DNA from: Zhihengliuella salsuginis
Lineage (GTDB): Bacteria > Actinomycetota > Actinomycetes > Actinomycetales > Micrococcaceae
Length of the DNA stretch: 64,000 nucleotides
Reading direction: 5' to 3'
NCBI RefSeq assembly: GCF_014651715.1
Contig: NZ_BMXK01000007.1
Location: 171,461-235,460, forward strand
Part shown: positions 34,415 through 46,537 of the stretch, piece by piece
How the letters are laid out: each line of letters starts with the position of its first letter
Numbering within the stretch: the first letter of the stretch is position 1
Notes under the pieces: generated by a model
Databases searched by the model: none
What the model was told of the DNA's origin: nothing
What the model saw: only the letters and a program-made list of their open reading frames with translations
Made by a program: the position numbers and the translations under genes

Positions 34415-35109
34415 GCGTTGGCCGCCGCGACATCGGAGACGATGCTTCCGTCGCGCAGGGTCACCACCCGCTGGCAGCGGGCGGCGACGTCGGGGTCGTG
34501 GGTCACGACGACGAGGGTCCGTCCCTGCGTGACCGAGTGGAGCAGCAGATCGAGGACCTCGGTGGAGGTCGTGGAGTCGAGGGCGCCGGTCGGCTCGTCG
34601 GCGAAGATCAGCTGCGCCCCGGTGACGTGGGCGCGGGCGATGGCCACGCGCTGGACCTGTCCGCCGGAGAGCTCGCCGAGCCGGCGGTCCTCGAGCCCGG
34701 CGAGCCCGAGGTCGGCCAGCCAGCCGGCGGCGGCCGCCTCCGCGTCGCGGCGGGTGGAACCAGAGAGCATGAGGGCGACCGCGACGTTCTCCAGGGCCGA
34801 GAGCTCGCTGAGCAGCAGCCCCTGCTGGAACACGAAGCCGAGCTCCTCGCGGCGCAGCTTCGCCCGCTCGTCGTCGTTCAGCGTGTCTACCTGCACAGGG
34901 CCGGTCGACGCGTGGAAGAGCACGTGGCCGGCGCTCGGGGCGATGATCCCGGCGAGCGCGTGCAGGAGGGTGGACTTGCCGGACCCGGAGGCCCCCATGA
35001 TGGCAACGGATTCGCCGCGGGAGATCTCGAGGTCGACGGAGTGCAGGGCTGGTGCGTGGGCGCCCGGGTAGGTGTGCCCGAGGCCCCGCACGGAGAGAAG
35101 ATTGGTCAT
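34411..35109 (-). CDS. ABC transporter ATP-binding protein (MacB/LolD type)
   Basis: A 232-residue ATPase with Walker A GASGSGKST, signature LSGGQVQRVAIARA, Walker B LIFADEPTGALD and the H-loop VVTHD. This is the single-domain form that partners FtsX-like permeases. It precedes the permease with a 4-base overlap. A promoter is expected in the 115-base gap to hipA, where I see no clear boxes. Confidence 0.92.
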   Translation of the reverse strand: MTNLLSVRGLGHTYPGAHAPALHSVDLEISRGESVAIMGASGSGKSTLLHALAGIIAPSAGHVLFHASTGPVQVDTLNDDERAKLRREELGFVFQQGLLLSELSALENVAVALMLSGSTRRDAEAAAAGWLADLGLAGLEDRRLGELSGGQVQRVAIARAHVTGAQLIFADEPTGALDSTTSTEVLDLLLHSVTQGRTLVVVTHDPDVAARCQRVVTLRDGSIVSDVAAANA

Positions 35110-35224
35110 GATGTAATTCTGGCCCGCGGGGTCGCGGCCGCGCGTCGCCCCGGCGGCTGAAATGCGGCGGCGCGGGCCTCCGCCCTGGGGATGAGGAGTC
35201 GGGAGGATCGCCGGAGCGTCTCGC

Positions 35225-36445
35225 CTATCCGCTCAGCAACTGGAGTCGATTGCGGACGAAGCGCTTGAGCTTGTGGATCCTCCGCGCCTCGAAGGGCAGG
35301 GTGTCCACCGAGTCCAGCCAGGATCCGGCGGCATCCACGGTCGTGTCGATGACCCGGGCCGCTGCTCCGGGCCGCACGCCGACAGCCTCGGCGAGGGCCA
35401 CGAACCGCCCCCTCGTCAGATCGGTCGTCCTCGCGCCGTCGATGCTCATCGCCATCGTGGAGTCGCCGTACAGATACGTGCACGGCAGATCGTAGGCGGG
35501 TGCGGGGCGGAACCGGCCGTCGGGGCCGGCCACTACGGAGAAGTTCTTGGCGTGGGCATCGCCGTTGCCGGAGACGTAGGCGAACACGACCTGGCGCAGG
35601 AACTCCATCGCAGCCGGCACCGGGGCTTCGCAGAGGGCAGCCAGCCCGGCGACGACCTCCTCGGTGCTCACCCGGTATTTGGCCTCCGGGTGCAGACCGA
35701 GCGCCTGGCACCCGTCCTCCACGGCGTAGGAGCGCACGGCATCGCCGCTCACCTGGCGGTCGAAGCGTTCGACGGCGAGGCCGTTGACCCCGTCCGCGTC
35801 CACCACGACTTCGGCTCGCACGGCGCGAACTCGGCTGGCACGGGCGGCGTCGAGGAAGAAGGCCTCGTTCTCGACGATGCGGGGGTACTCGGGCGGGTCG
35901 AGCTTCAGGATGTACTCGCTCGTCGTGCCGTGAACCGGCAGGGAGAGCATCTTCAGGCTCGCTTTGTCCTGCACCCCGGGCAAAGCCACCAGGTCGATGT
36001 CGATGTCGTAGTCGGCGAGGACCTCGGAGAAGCGGGTGCTCGAGAAGTCGCCGGCGTCGACTGCGATACGGGCCGCGGCCCGCTCCGGCTCCGCACCGGA
36101 CGGCACCACCTGGACGTCGCCGACGGGATCGGCCCCCACCGCGAGAAGGAGGCTGAGCTCGTCATCTGCGCTGGTCTTGACGGCCCGGGTCAGGGCGCCG
36201 AGGCGCCTGCCCTCCGGCAGGAGACCGGCAAAGAAGGCCGGCACGGCGCCCGCGGTCGTGACCACCGGCTCGGTAGTGACGTCAAGGGTGCTTGCCACGG
36301 GGCCACCACCTGCCCGGACCCACTCTCCGGTGTACCGGAACTCGATGCCGACCGGGGTACGCGTGAGCTGCGCGGCCAACCGGCCTCCCTTGTAGACATC
36401 CGCCCGCTCCGTCGCGACCAGGCCCGGCAGATTCCCGGTGCTCAC
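35225..36445 (-). CDS. hipA: HipA-type serine/threonine kinase toxin
   Basis: A 406-residue HipA-family kinase; E. coli HipA phosphorylates glutamyl-tRNA synthetase and causes persistence. The glycine-rich loop is LPGVQDK (155-161), catalytic residues are in GNGDAHAKNFSV (about 294-305), and the metal-binding Asp is in PAYDLPCT. The position of the E. coli autophosphorylated Ser150, just before the loop, is Ala154 here. GTG at 36445 overlaps the hipB stop (GTGA), so the pair is coupled. The C-terminal half matches the family length. Confidence 0.9.
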   Translation of the reverse strand: MSTGNLPGLVATERADVYKGGRLAAQLTRTPVGIEFRYTGEWVRAGGGPVASTLDVTTEPVVTTAGAVPAFFAGLLPEGRRLGALTRAVKTSADDELSLLLAVGADPVGDVQVVPSGAEPERAAARIAVDAGDFSSTRFSEVLADYDIDIDLVALPGVQDKASLKMLSLPVHGTTSEYILKLDPPEYPRIVENEAFFLDAARASRVRAVRAEVVVDADGVNGLAVERFDRQVSGDAVRSYAVEDGCQALGLHPEAKYRVSTEEVVAGLAALCEAPVPAAMEFLRQVVFAYVSGNGDAHAKNFSVVAGPDGRFRPAPAYDLPCTYLYGDSTMAMSIDGARTTDLTRGRFVALAEAVGVRPGAAARVIDTTVDAAGSWLDSVDTLPFEARRIHKLKRFVRNRLQLLSG

Positions 36446-36744
36446 TCCGCGCTCCCGTCGAGCCGGGTGCGCAGCCCTGGTTCGATGCCTACCGACTCGG
36501 CGGCGCCGGACGCGACGGTCAGGTGGAGGCCGAGTACGGCGAGGACATCGAGCACCTTGCCCAGCTGTACCGTGGGCTTGCCGCGCTCGAGGGCGTGGAT
36601 GAACCCGACGGAGCACCCGGCGAGGTCCGCCAGCTCCTCCTGACGAAGGCTCAACTCCTCGCGTCGCGCGGCGACGGCTCCAGCCAGTTCCCCGTACTGA
36701 TCCACACGCTCTTGTAGATCAAGGCGGCTTCTGCGCAGTTTCAT
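36442..36744 (-). CDS. hipB: HipB-type antitoxin, XRE-family DNA-binding protein
   Basis: A 100-residue helix-turn-helix protein (LRQEELADLAGCSVGFIHALERG, about residues 33-55) that neutralises HipA and represses the operon in characterised systems. ATG at 36744 was chosen over an in-frame ATG at 36810 because GAGG lies 8 bases upstream and the extra residues would come from the operator region. It precedes hipA with a 4-base overlap. Confidence 0.9.
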   Translation of the reverse strand: MKLRRSRLDLQERVDQYGELAGAVAARREELSLRQEELADLAGCSVGFIHALERGKPTVQLGKVLDVLAVLGLHLTVASGAAESVGIEPGLRTRLDGSAE

Positions 36745-36758
36745 GCCGTTCACCTCAC

Positions 36759-36782
36759 TAATCTTCACGCTTGCGTAGATTA
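36759..36782. promoter_or_regulatory. Inverted repeat upstream of hipBA (candidate HipB operator)
   Basis: Outer arms TAATCT (36759-36764) and AGATTA (36777-36782), with an inner dyad ACGC-TT-GCGT (36767-36776). It sits 15 bases before the hipB ATG in an AT-rich patch, where autoregulatory antitoxin sites are usually found. Confidence 0.55.
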
Positions 36783-36888
36783 ATGAGGCTACGCGCTCCG
36801 GAACGCACAATCAAGCACTAATCCCCACTGTCATGAAGATCAGGGCGTTGAGGAGCCCTCAGCAACGGATCGCCTACCCGCGCAGCAG

Positions 36889-36954
36889 AAAAGCCTGAGC
36901 TGCAGACATGAGCCGGAGAGAGATCTCAGGCTCAGGTCATTGGCCCAGGCTTTT
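36889..36954 (-). terminator. Nested hairpins downstream of the GNAT gene
   Basis: On the minus strand AGCCTGAG (36932-36925) can pair with CTCAGGCT (36899-36892) followed by TTTC, the form of an intrinsic terminator. A longer-range pairing of AAAAGCCTG (36889-36897) with CAGGCTTTT (36946-36954) is an alternative and would give a T-run in either direction. The rest of 36811-36974 holds no gene that I can see. Confidence 0.6.
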
Positions 36955-36974
36955 TCGGTGGCGCGAGGCGCGAC

Positions 36975-37464
36975 TCACACCTCCTTGGTGTACACCACCA
37001 GCGGTGCGCCGTTGCTCGGGACGAACCAGTCGCGCTCCGGCACGTGCGCGAACCCCTCGGACTCGTACAGCGCGCGGGCCGGCTTCCACACGCCTCCCGT
37101 GGTCAGCGCCACCTTGCCCACGCCGTCGAGCGACTCGGCGTGCTCGACCACGGCGCGCACCAGCGTGCGGCCGGCGCCCGTGCGCTGCGTCTCGGGGTCG
37201 ACGGCGAGCATCCGCATCTCGAGCTCGTCCTCGCGGCAGATGTCCGCGTACTTCGTCCCGAACCGGATCATCGTCACGGCGGCGACGACCGTCCCGTCGC
37301 GCTCGGCCACCAGCAGCTCGGAGTGCGCGGCGCGGTCGCCGGTGTCGGCGATGAAGTCGAAGTAGGTCGAATCGGGGTCGAAGTACCCGGTCGCCCGGTA
37401 GGACGCGACGGTCACGCGCGAGATCTCGGCGTGGTCGGCGGCGGTGGCGGTGCGGACGGACGTC

Positions 37465-37475
<11 letters not shown>
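36975..37475 (-). CDS. GNAT-family N-acetyltransferase
   Basis: A 166-residue acetyltransferase. The acetyl-CoA pyrophosphate loop is in MRMLAVDPETQRTGAGRTLV (about residues 87-106), preceded by the beta-strand AAVTMIRFG and followed by ALYESEGF. Substrate unknown. Its 5' end overlaps the inositol-monophosphatase-family gene by 11 bases, so it is the last gene of the ligA-IMPase-GNAT run. Confidence 0.85.
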
Positions 37476-40526
<3,051 letters not shown>

Positions 40527-40539
40527 TCATCCTCGCCGT

Positions 40540-41233
40540 TCAGTCGTCGGCGGCGACTGTGGTGTCCAGCATCGCGAGGTCCCCGTGCGTGACCAGATGG
40601 GAGCTCACTGCGTGCTCGACGAGCCGGGCCTTCCGGTTGGTCGCGAGCTTGCCGGCCCCGCCGCGGAGCCCGGCGATGCCCGCCTTGTCGAGCTTGTCGC
40701 ACACGTTGTCGAGCTTGCGGTTGAACTTCGTGATCGGCCAGCCGAGCCGCTCGGCCGCCTTGGCGCTCGAGGGGACGGAGCTCAGGCCGGTGCCGTCGCG
40801 GCGGAGCATCGGCTCGGCGAGCGCGACGACGAGCGCGCGCTGGGCATCGGTCAGGGTGACGGGGCCGATCGTGGTGGCGCCGTCGGGGTCGTCGGCGCTC
40901 CACTCCTGCCGGAACGCCGGCTGCGCCACGTGCACGCCGACCTCGTACGTCGTCGGCCCGGCCGTGAACACGACCGACGTCTGGCTGAACACGAGCGGCA
41001 GCCGGGATCCGGGCGACAACCACGCCTGCAGGCCGCCGGTCTTGTCGGCGATGGTCGCGGTCAGCCGCTTGCCGACGTTGGAGAGCCACCAGATGCCGTC
41101 GTACTGCGCCACGGTGAGGAACTTGCGGTGCAGGTACGGGTTGTCGTCGATCTCGAGGTCGCCCTCGCGGCCGATCGTGAACACGTGGTCCTCGACCACG
41201 GGGAACCACTCGCCGCAGAATTCGACGTGCACG

Positions 41234-41244
<11 letters not shown>
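40540..41244 (-). CDS. FHA-type forkhead-associated domain protein
   Basis: A 234-residue cytosolic protein. Residues 1-100 resemble a divergent FHA fold (DHVFTIGREGDLEIDDNPYLHRKF, then WWLSNVG), and about 125-215 form a helical, winged-helix-like domain (TDAQRALVVALAEPML, KFNRKLDNVCDKLDKAGI). FHA domains bind phosphothreonine. GTG at 41244 overlaps the kinase stop by 11 bases, so it is likely co-translated with the kinase and may read its phosphorylation. Last member of the signalling block before ligA. Confidence 0.75.
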
Positions 41245-42831
<1,587 letters not shown>

Positions 42832-42835
<4 letters not shown>

Positions 42836-44502
42836 GGCAGGTCCTCGAAGCGCAGGCTCACGCCGTCGCCCAGGTCGGCGACGTCGCCGCCGAGCAGCAG
42901 GACCGCCTCGGACTTGCCGAGCCGGCGGGGCGCCTGTCCCGGCCGGATCAGGACGGTCCCGTTCGTGGCGCCGAGGTCGACGAGCTCGACGTGCCAGCCG
43001 TCGATGCGCACCTGCAGGTGCGAGCGGGAGATGTCGCCGCTCGGGCTCGAGACCTGCATCAGCCGCGGCTGCCGGTCGCCCGTGAAGCTGCGGGCGCTCG
43101 GCTGGCGGCCGAGGACGATCGACCGCGTCAGCTCGTGCTCGGACTCCCGCTGGCCGCCGCCGTCGGAGACGATCATGCGGCCGAGCGCGGGCCGCATCAT
43201 CTGGTGGGCGTCACCCGTCAGCACGTCGCCGCAGACCATGCACGACGACGACGTGGGCGGGTTGGCGTGCCCCTCGCCGCATGCGCGGCCCAGGACGAAT
43301 TCGCCTGCCGTCGCGCCCGGCGTCGTGTTGTGGCTGGTCAGGGTCAGCGCGTCGTCCGGCTCGCCGGAGGCCGGGCCGGAGGGCGCCGGCGCTGCCGGCT
43401 CCTCGGGCGGCAGGGCGCTGCGCATGACGGTGTGCCCGTCGTGGTCGCCGTCGCCCGTCTCGGAGGGTCGTCCCTGGATCACCGGCGGGGCCGGCTGCTG
43501 CGGCGGGGTCGGCGGCGAGGGCGGAGCCGATCGCGGTCGCTCGGGGTTCGTCCGCCACGGCACCGAGTCGATCATCTCCGAATCCGCGGGGCTCGCGGCG
43601 GGTCCGGGATCGGCCGGCGCGGGCGCCGGCGGTTCCGGCGCGGACGGACCGGCGGCGGGGCGGGACACCAGGATGGTGTCGGCGTCGTCCGCATCCTCGG
43701 CGGCGGGCTCGTCACCGGCCTCGTCGGCGGGCTCGACCGCGGGGGCCTGGGCGTCGTGGCCGCCGGTGTCGGCCTCGCGACGGCCGAGCAGCTCGCCGGC
43801 CAGCGAGATCTGCTCGAGGGAGATCGAGTCGGCGTCGCGGTCCTGGTCGTCCTCCGGACCGGATGCCGACTCCCCGGCATCGGGTGACGACGTCGGCTCC
43901 GCGACCGCCTCGGGCGCGGGGTCGGGCTCCGGCGCGGGCGCGGCGGGCTCCCGTTCGGGAGCGGGTGCCGGCTCGGCTGGAACGGGTTCCGGATCGTCTT
44001 CCGGCGCGGAGGATGACGGCGCCGCGGCAGCCGCGGGCGTCGTCGTCCCGGCGCCCGGCCGTCCGTCGCGACCGCTGGAGAGGGCGTCCACACGGACGAT
44101 CCCCTCGCCGATGGGCAGCCAGTCCCCGCCGTCGCCGGCACCGCCGACGCTGACATCCCAGCTCTCGGCCGCCTGGAAACGCCGCTCCTGCCACGTCGCG
44201 ACGCCGTCTCCGCTCGCCCGCTCCGGACCGTCCGGCCCCGTGGCGGTGACGGTGGCGGAGCCCCGGACCACCACGTGCGGCGCGGGATCCCGCGAGACGA
44301 TCGCGAACGGCGGCAGCGAGCTGATCTTCATGTCGGCCGCACCGAGGATGTCCGAGAGCAGCGACTCGACGGTCGCGGACGCGCCCATCTCCTCCCACAG
44401 CCGGGCGACGTCCTCGCCCGGCACATCGCCCGGCAGGAGGATGACGTGCCCGGGCCGGACCAGCGCGAACCAGTCCCCCGGAAGGTAGCGCAGGCCGGTC
44501 AT
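42832..44502 (-). CDS. Zinc-ribbon and FHA-domain protein with a long disordered linker
   Basis: A 556-residue cytosolic protein. Residues 1-150 form a folded domain of unknown type. Residues about 165-395 are a very Pro/Ala/Glu/Asp-rich linker. A zinc-ribbon-like knuckle (CGEGHANPP...CMVCGDVL) follows at about 408-430, then a C-terminal FHA domain (about 445-550; SRSHLQVRI, LGATNGTVL). It likely binds phosphothreonine sites made by the adjacent kinase. ATG at 44502 overlaps the PP2C stop (ATGA). Acidic repeats in the linker give the strand a misleading set of overlapping frames. Confidence 0.82.
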
Positions 44503-45356
44503 GACTTCTCCTCCCCGGTTGTCGTATCCCCGCCGGGGGCGGCGACCGGCTCGGTCTCGACCGCGTCCTCGGCCGCACCCGGACGCGGCATGGTGTCGGC
44601 CAGGTCGTCGTCGACGTGCCCGCGCACCGCGTCGGCCACGACGACGGTGATGTTGTCGCGGCCGCCCGTGCGCAGCGCGGCCTGGATGAGCTCGTCCACG
44701 GCGGTTTGCGGATCCGCGAAACGGGTGGCGATGTCCTTGATGTCCTCGTCGCGCAGCTCTCCGCTGAGACCGTCGGAGCAGATCAGGAGGCGGTCGCCGT
44801 GCTGGATCGGCAGGAGCCAGAAGTCGGCGCGGCTGTCGTCGCCCGTCCCGAGGGCCCGGGTGATGACGTGGCGGCGGGGATGCCACACGGCCTCGCCGGC
44901 CGTGATCTCGCCGCGGTCCATCATCAGCTGGACCTCGGAGTGGTCGACGCTAATCTGTTCGAGTTCCCCGCCGGCCAGGCGGTAGGTGCGCGAGTCCCCG
45001 ACGTTGAACACCAGCCAGTACGGCTGGTCCTCCTGGTAGACGACGGCGGCGCCGGTCAGGGTCGTTCCCGCCCGCTCGGACGCGGCGACCCGGATCGCGT
45101 TGTCGGCCTCGCGCATCAGGTTCTGGATCTGCTCGGCGTTGAGCTGGCCCCCCGCCTGCCGGTAGCCCTCGGAGAGCGTCTCGACGCAGACCCGGCTGGC
45201 GACCTCTCCCGCCTCGTGTCCGCCCATCCCGTCAGCTACCGCGAAGAGCGTCTCGGTGGAGAGGAACGCGTCCTCGTTCAGCTCGCGCCGCAGTCCGCGG
45301 TCGGTTGCCTGACCGCGGTTGATGTCCACCGAGGTTTCCGGCATGCCGCCGCTCAC
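44499..45356 (-). CDS. PP2C-family Ser/Thr protein phosphatase (PstP-like)
   Basis: A 285-residue metal-dependent phosphatase without a membrane helix. Metal ligands are in RRELNEDAF (Asp29), VADGMGGHEAG (Asp42), ICSDGLSGELRDEDI and GGRDNITVVVAD. It opposes the kinase encoded two genes downstream. It overlaps both neighbours by 4 bases. Confidence 0.93.
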   Translation of the reverse strand: MSGGMPETSVDINRGQATDRGLRRELNEDAFLSTETLFAVADGMGGHEAGEVASRVCVETLSEGYRQAGGQLNAEQIQNLMREADNAIRVAASERAGTTLTGAAVVYQEDQPYWLVFNVGDSRTYRLAGGELEQISVDHSEVQLMMDRGEITAGEAVWHPRRHVITRALGTGDDSRADFWLLPIQHGDRLLICSDGLSGELRDEDIKDIATRFADPQTAVDELIQAALRTGGRDNITVVVADAVRGHVDDDLADTMPRPGAAEDAVETEPVAAPGGDTTTGEEKS

Positions 45357-46534
45357 GCGCGCTCGACTTTGAAGTAGCGATCGCCCATGTAGACAGTCTC
45401 CCCCATGCTCGCCTGCACCGGCTGGCCCGGGACCAGGTCGCGGCTGTTCCCTGCGGCGTCGGTCACCGAAGATCCGTTCGTCGAGTTGCGGTCGGTCACC
45501 CAGATCCCGCTCGTGCTGGCCTGCACCAGCAGGTGCGTCTTCGACATCGACCGGCCGATGTCGGCCAGGCTGAGCAGGTCGTCGACGGTCTCCCCGTCGA
45601 CCGCCGACGGATTACGGCCGATCAGCAGGGACTCGTCCAGGACGTGCGTCTGGCCGTCGTCGAACACGAGGCGCGCCCGCGTCGCGGCGACCTCGCGGAA
45701 CTGGGTGTGCCCCAGTTCGTCGTCCGGGTGCGCTTCGGGGCCGGCCGGAAGCGGCGACTGGGCGGCGGCCGGCTCGGTCGCCCGGGGTTCGGCGACCGGT
45801 TCCTCCGGGGCGGGCACGGCCGGCGCCGGCTCGGGCGCCGCCTGTGGTGCTGCGACCGGCTGGCTCTCGGCGACCGGTTGCGGGGGGTCCACCGGCGCGG
45901 GGGCAGCCGGCTGCGGCGCCCCCGGCTGCCCCGGGACCGAGTTGATGACACCGGTGAAGGCGGCATCCGTCCCGTGCTCCGCCGCCTGGGCGGCCGGCAT
46001 GCTCGGAACGTGCGTCGGAGCGAAGGCCTCCGGGCCGAAGAGCCCGCCCGTGGTCAACGGGTCGCGCCCGGCGCCCACGTCCATCACGAGCGTGCGGGCG
46101 ACCTTGTCGTGCCAGCCCTGGCGCTGGTGGTTCGCATCCCACAGGTTGGAGACGACCATCAGGACCGGGCCCACCACGGGGACGATGCCTGCGACGCCGA
46201 CGAGCAGCCGGCGCACGATGACCCGGCCCCAGCCGGGGGCGAACCCGTCCTCGTCAGCCGTGCGCAGGCTGAGGACGACGTTGCCGATGGTCTTGCCCTG
46301 CGTGGCCTCCCACCACCACAGGAACACCCCGTAGGCCAGGGCGATCACGCTGAAGAGCACGGACGTGCCCGCGATCTGGGACAGGATCTCCGGCGCGGTC
46401 GCCGCCTGCACGAGGCGCGGGCCCATGACGGAGCCGAAGATCGCGCCCAGAATCGCGAGGGGGACCATGTCCAGCAGCCATCCGGCCAGCCTCTTTCCCG
46501 CTGAGGCGTTGACCAGGTTCATTGCTTTGGCCAC
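45353..46534 (-). CDS. RDD-family membrane protein with C-terminal FHA domain
   Basis: A 393-residue protein. Residues 1-150 are an RDD domain with three or four helices (SAGKRLAGWLLDMVPLAI, ATQGKTIGNVVLSLR). A Pro/Ala/Glu-rich linker spans about 190-290, and an FHA domain covers about 295-393 (LLIGRNPSAVDGET, MSKTHLLVQ, DRNSTNGSSV). This places a phosphothreonine reader at the membrane beside the transglutaminase-like protein, whose gene ends 3 bases upstream. Confidence 0.88.
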   Translation of the reverse strand: MAKAMNLVNASAGKRLAGWLLDMVPLAILGAIFGSVMGPRLVQAATAPEILSQIAGTSVLFSVIALAYGVFLWWWEATQGKTIGNVVLSLRTADEDGFAPGWGRVIVRRLLVGVAGIVPVVGPVLMVVSNLWDANHQRQGWHDKVARTLVMDVGAGRDPLTTGGLFGPEAFAPTHVPSMPAAQAAEHGTDAAFTGVINSVPGQPGAPQPAAPAPVDPPQPVAESQPVAAPQAAPEPAPAVPAPEEPVAEPRATEPAAAQSPLPAGPEAHPDDELGHTQFREVAATRARLVFDDGQTHVLDESLLIGRNPSAVDGETVDDLLSLADIGRSMSKTHLLVQASTSGIWVTDRNSTNGSSVTDAAGNSRDLVPGQPVQASMGETVYMGDRYFKVERA

Positions 46535-46537
46535 TGG

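Noticed and set aside
36811..36974. Possible small gene between GNAT and hipB
   Set aside because: No frame with a start, ribosome site and coding bias; the region is explained by terminator hairpins and the hipBA promoter.
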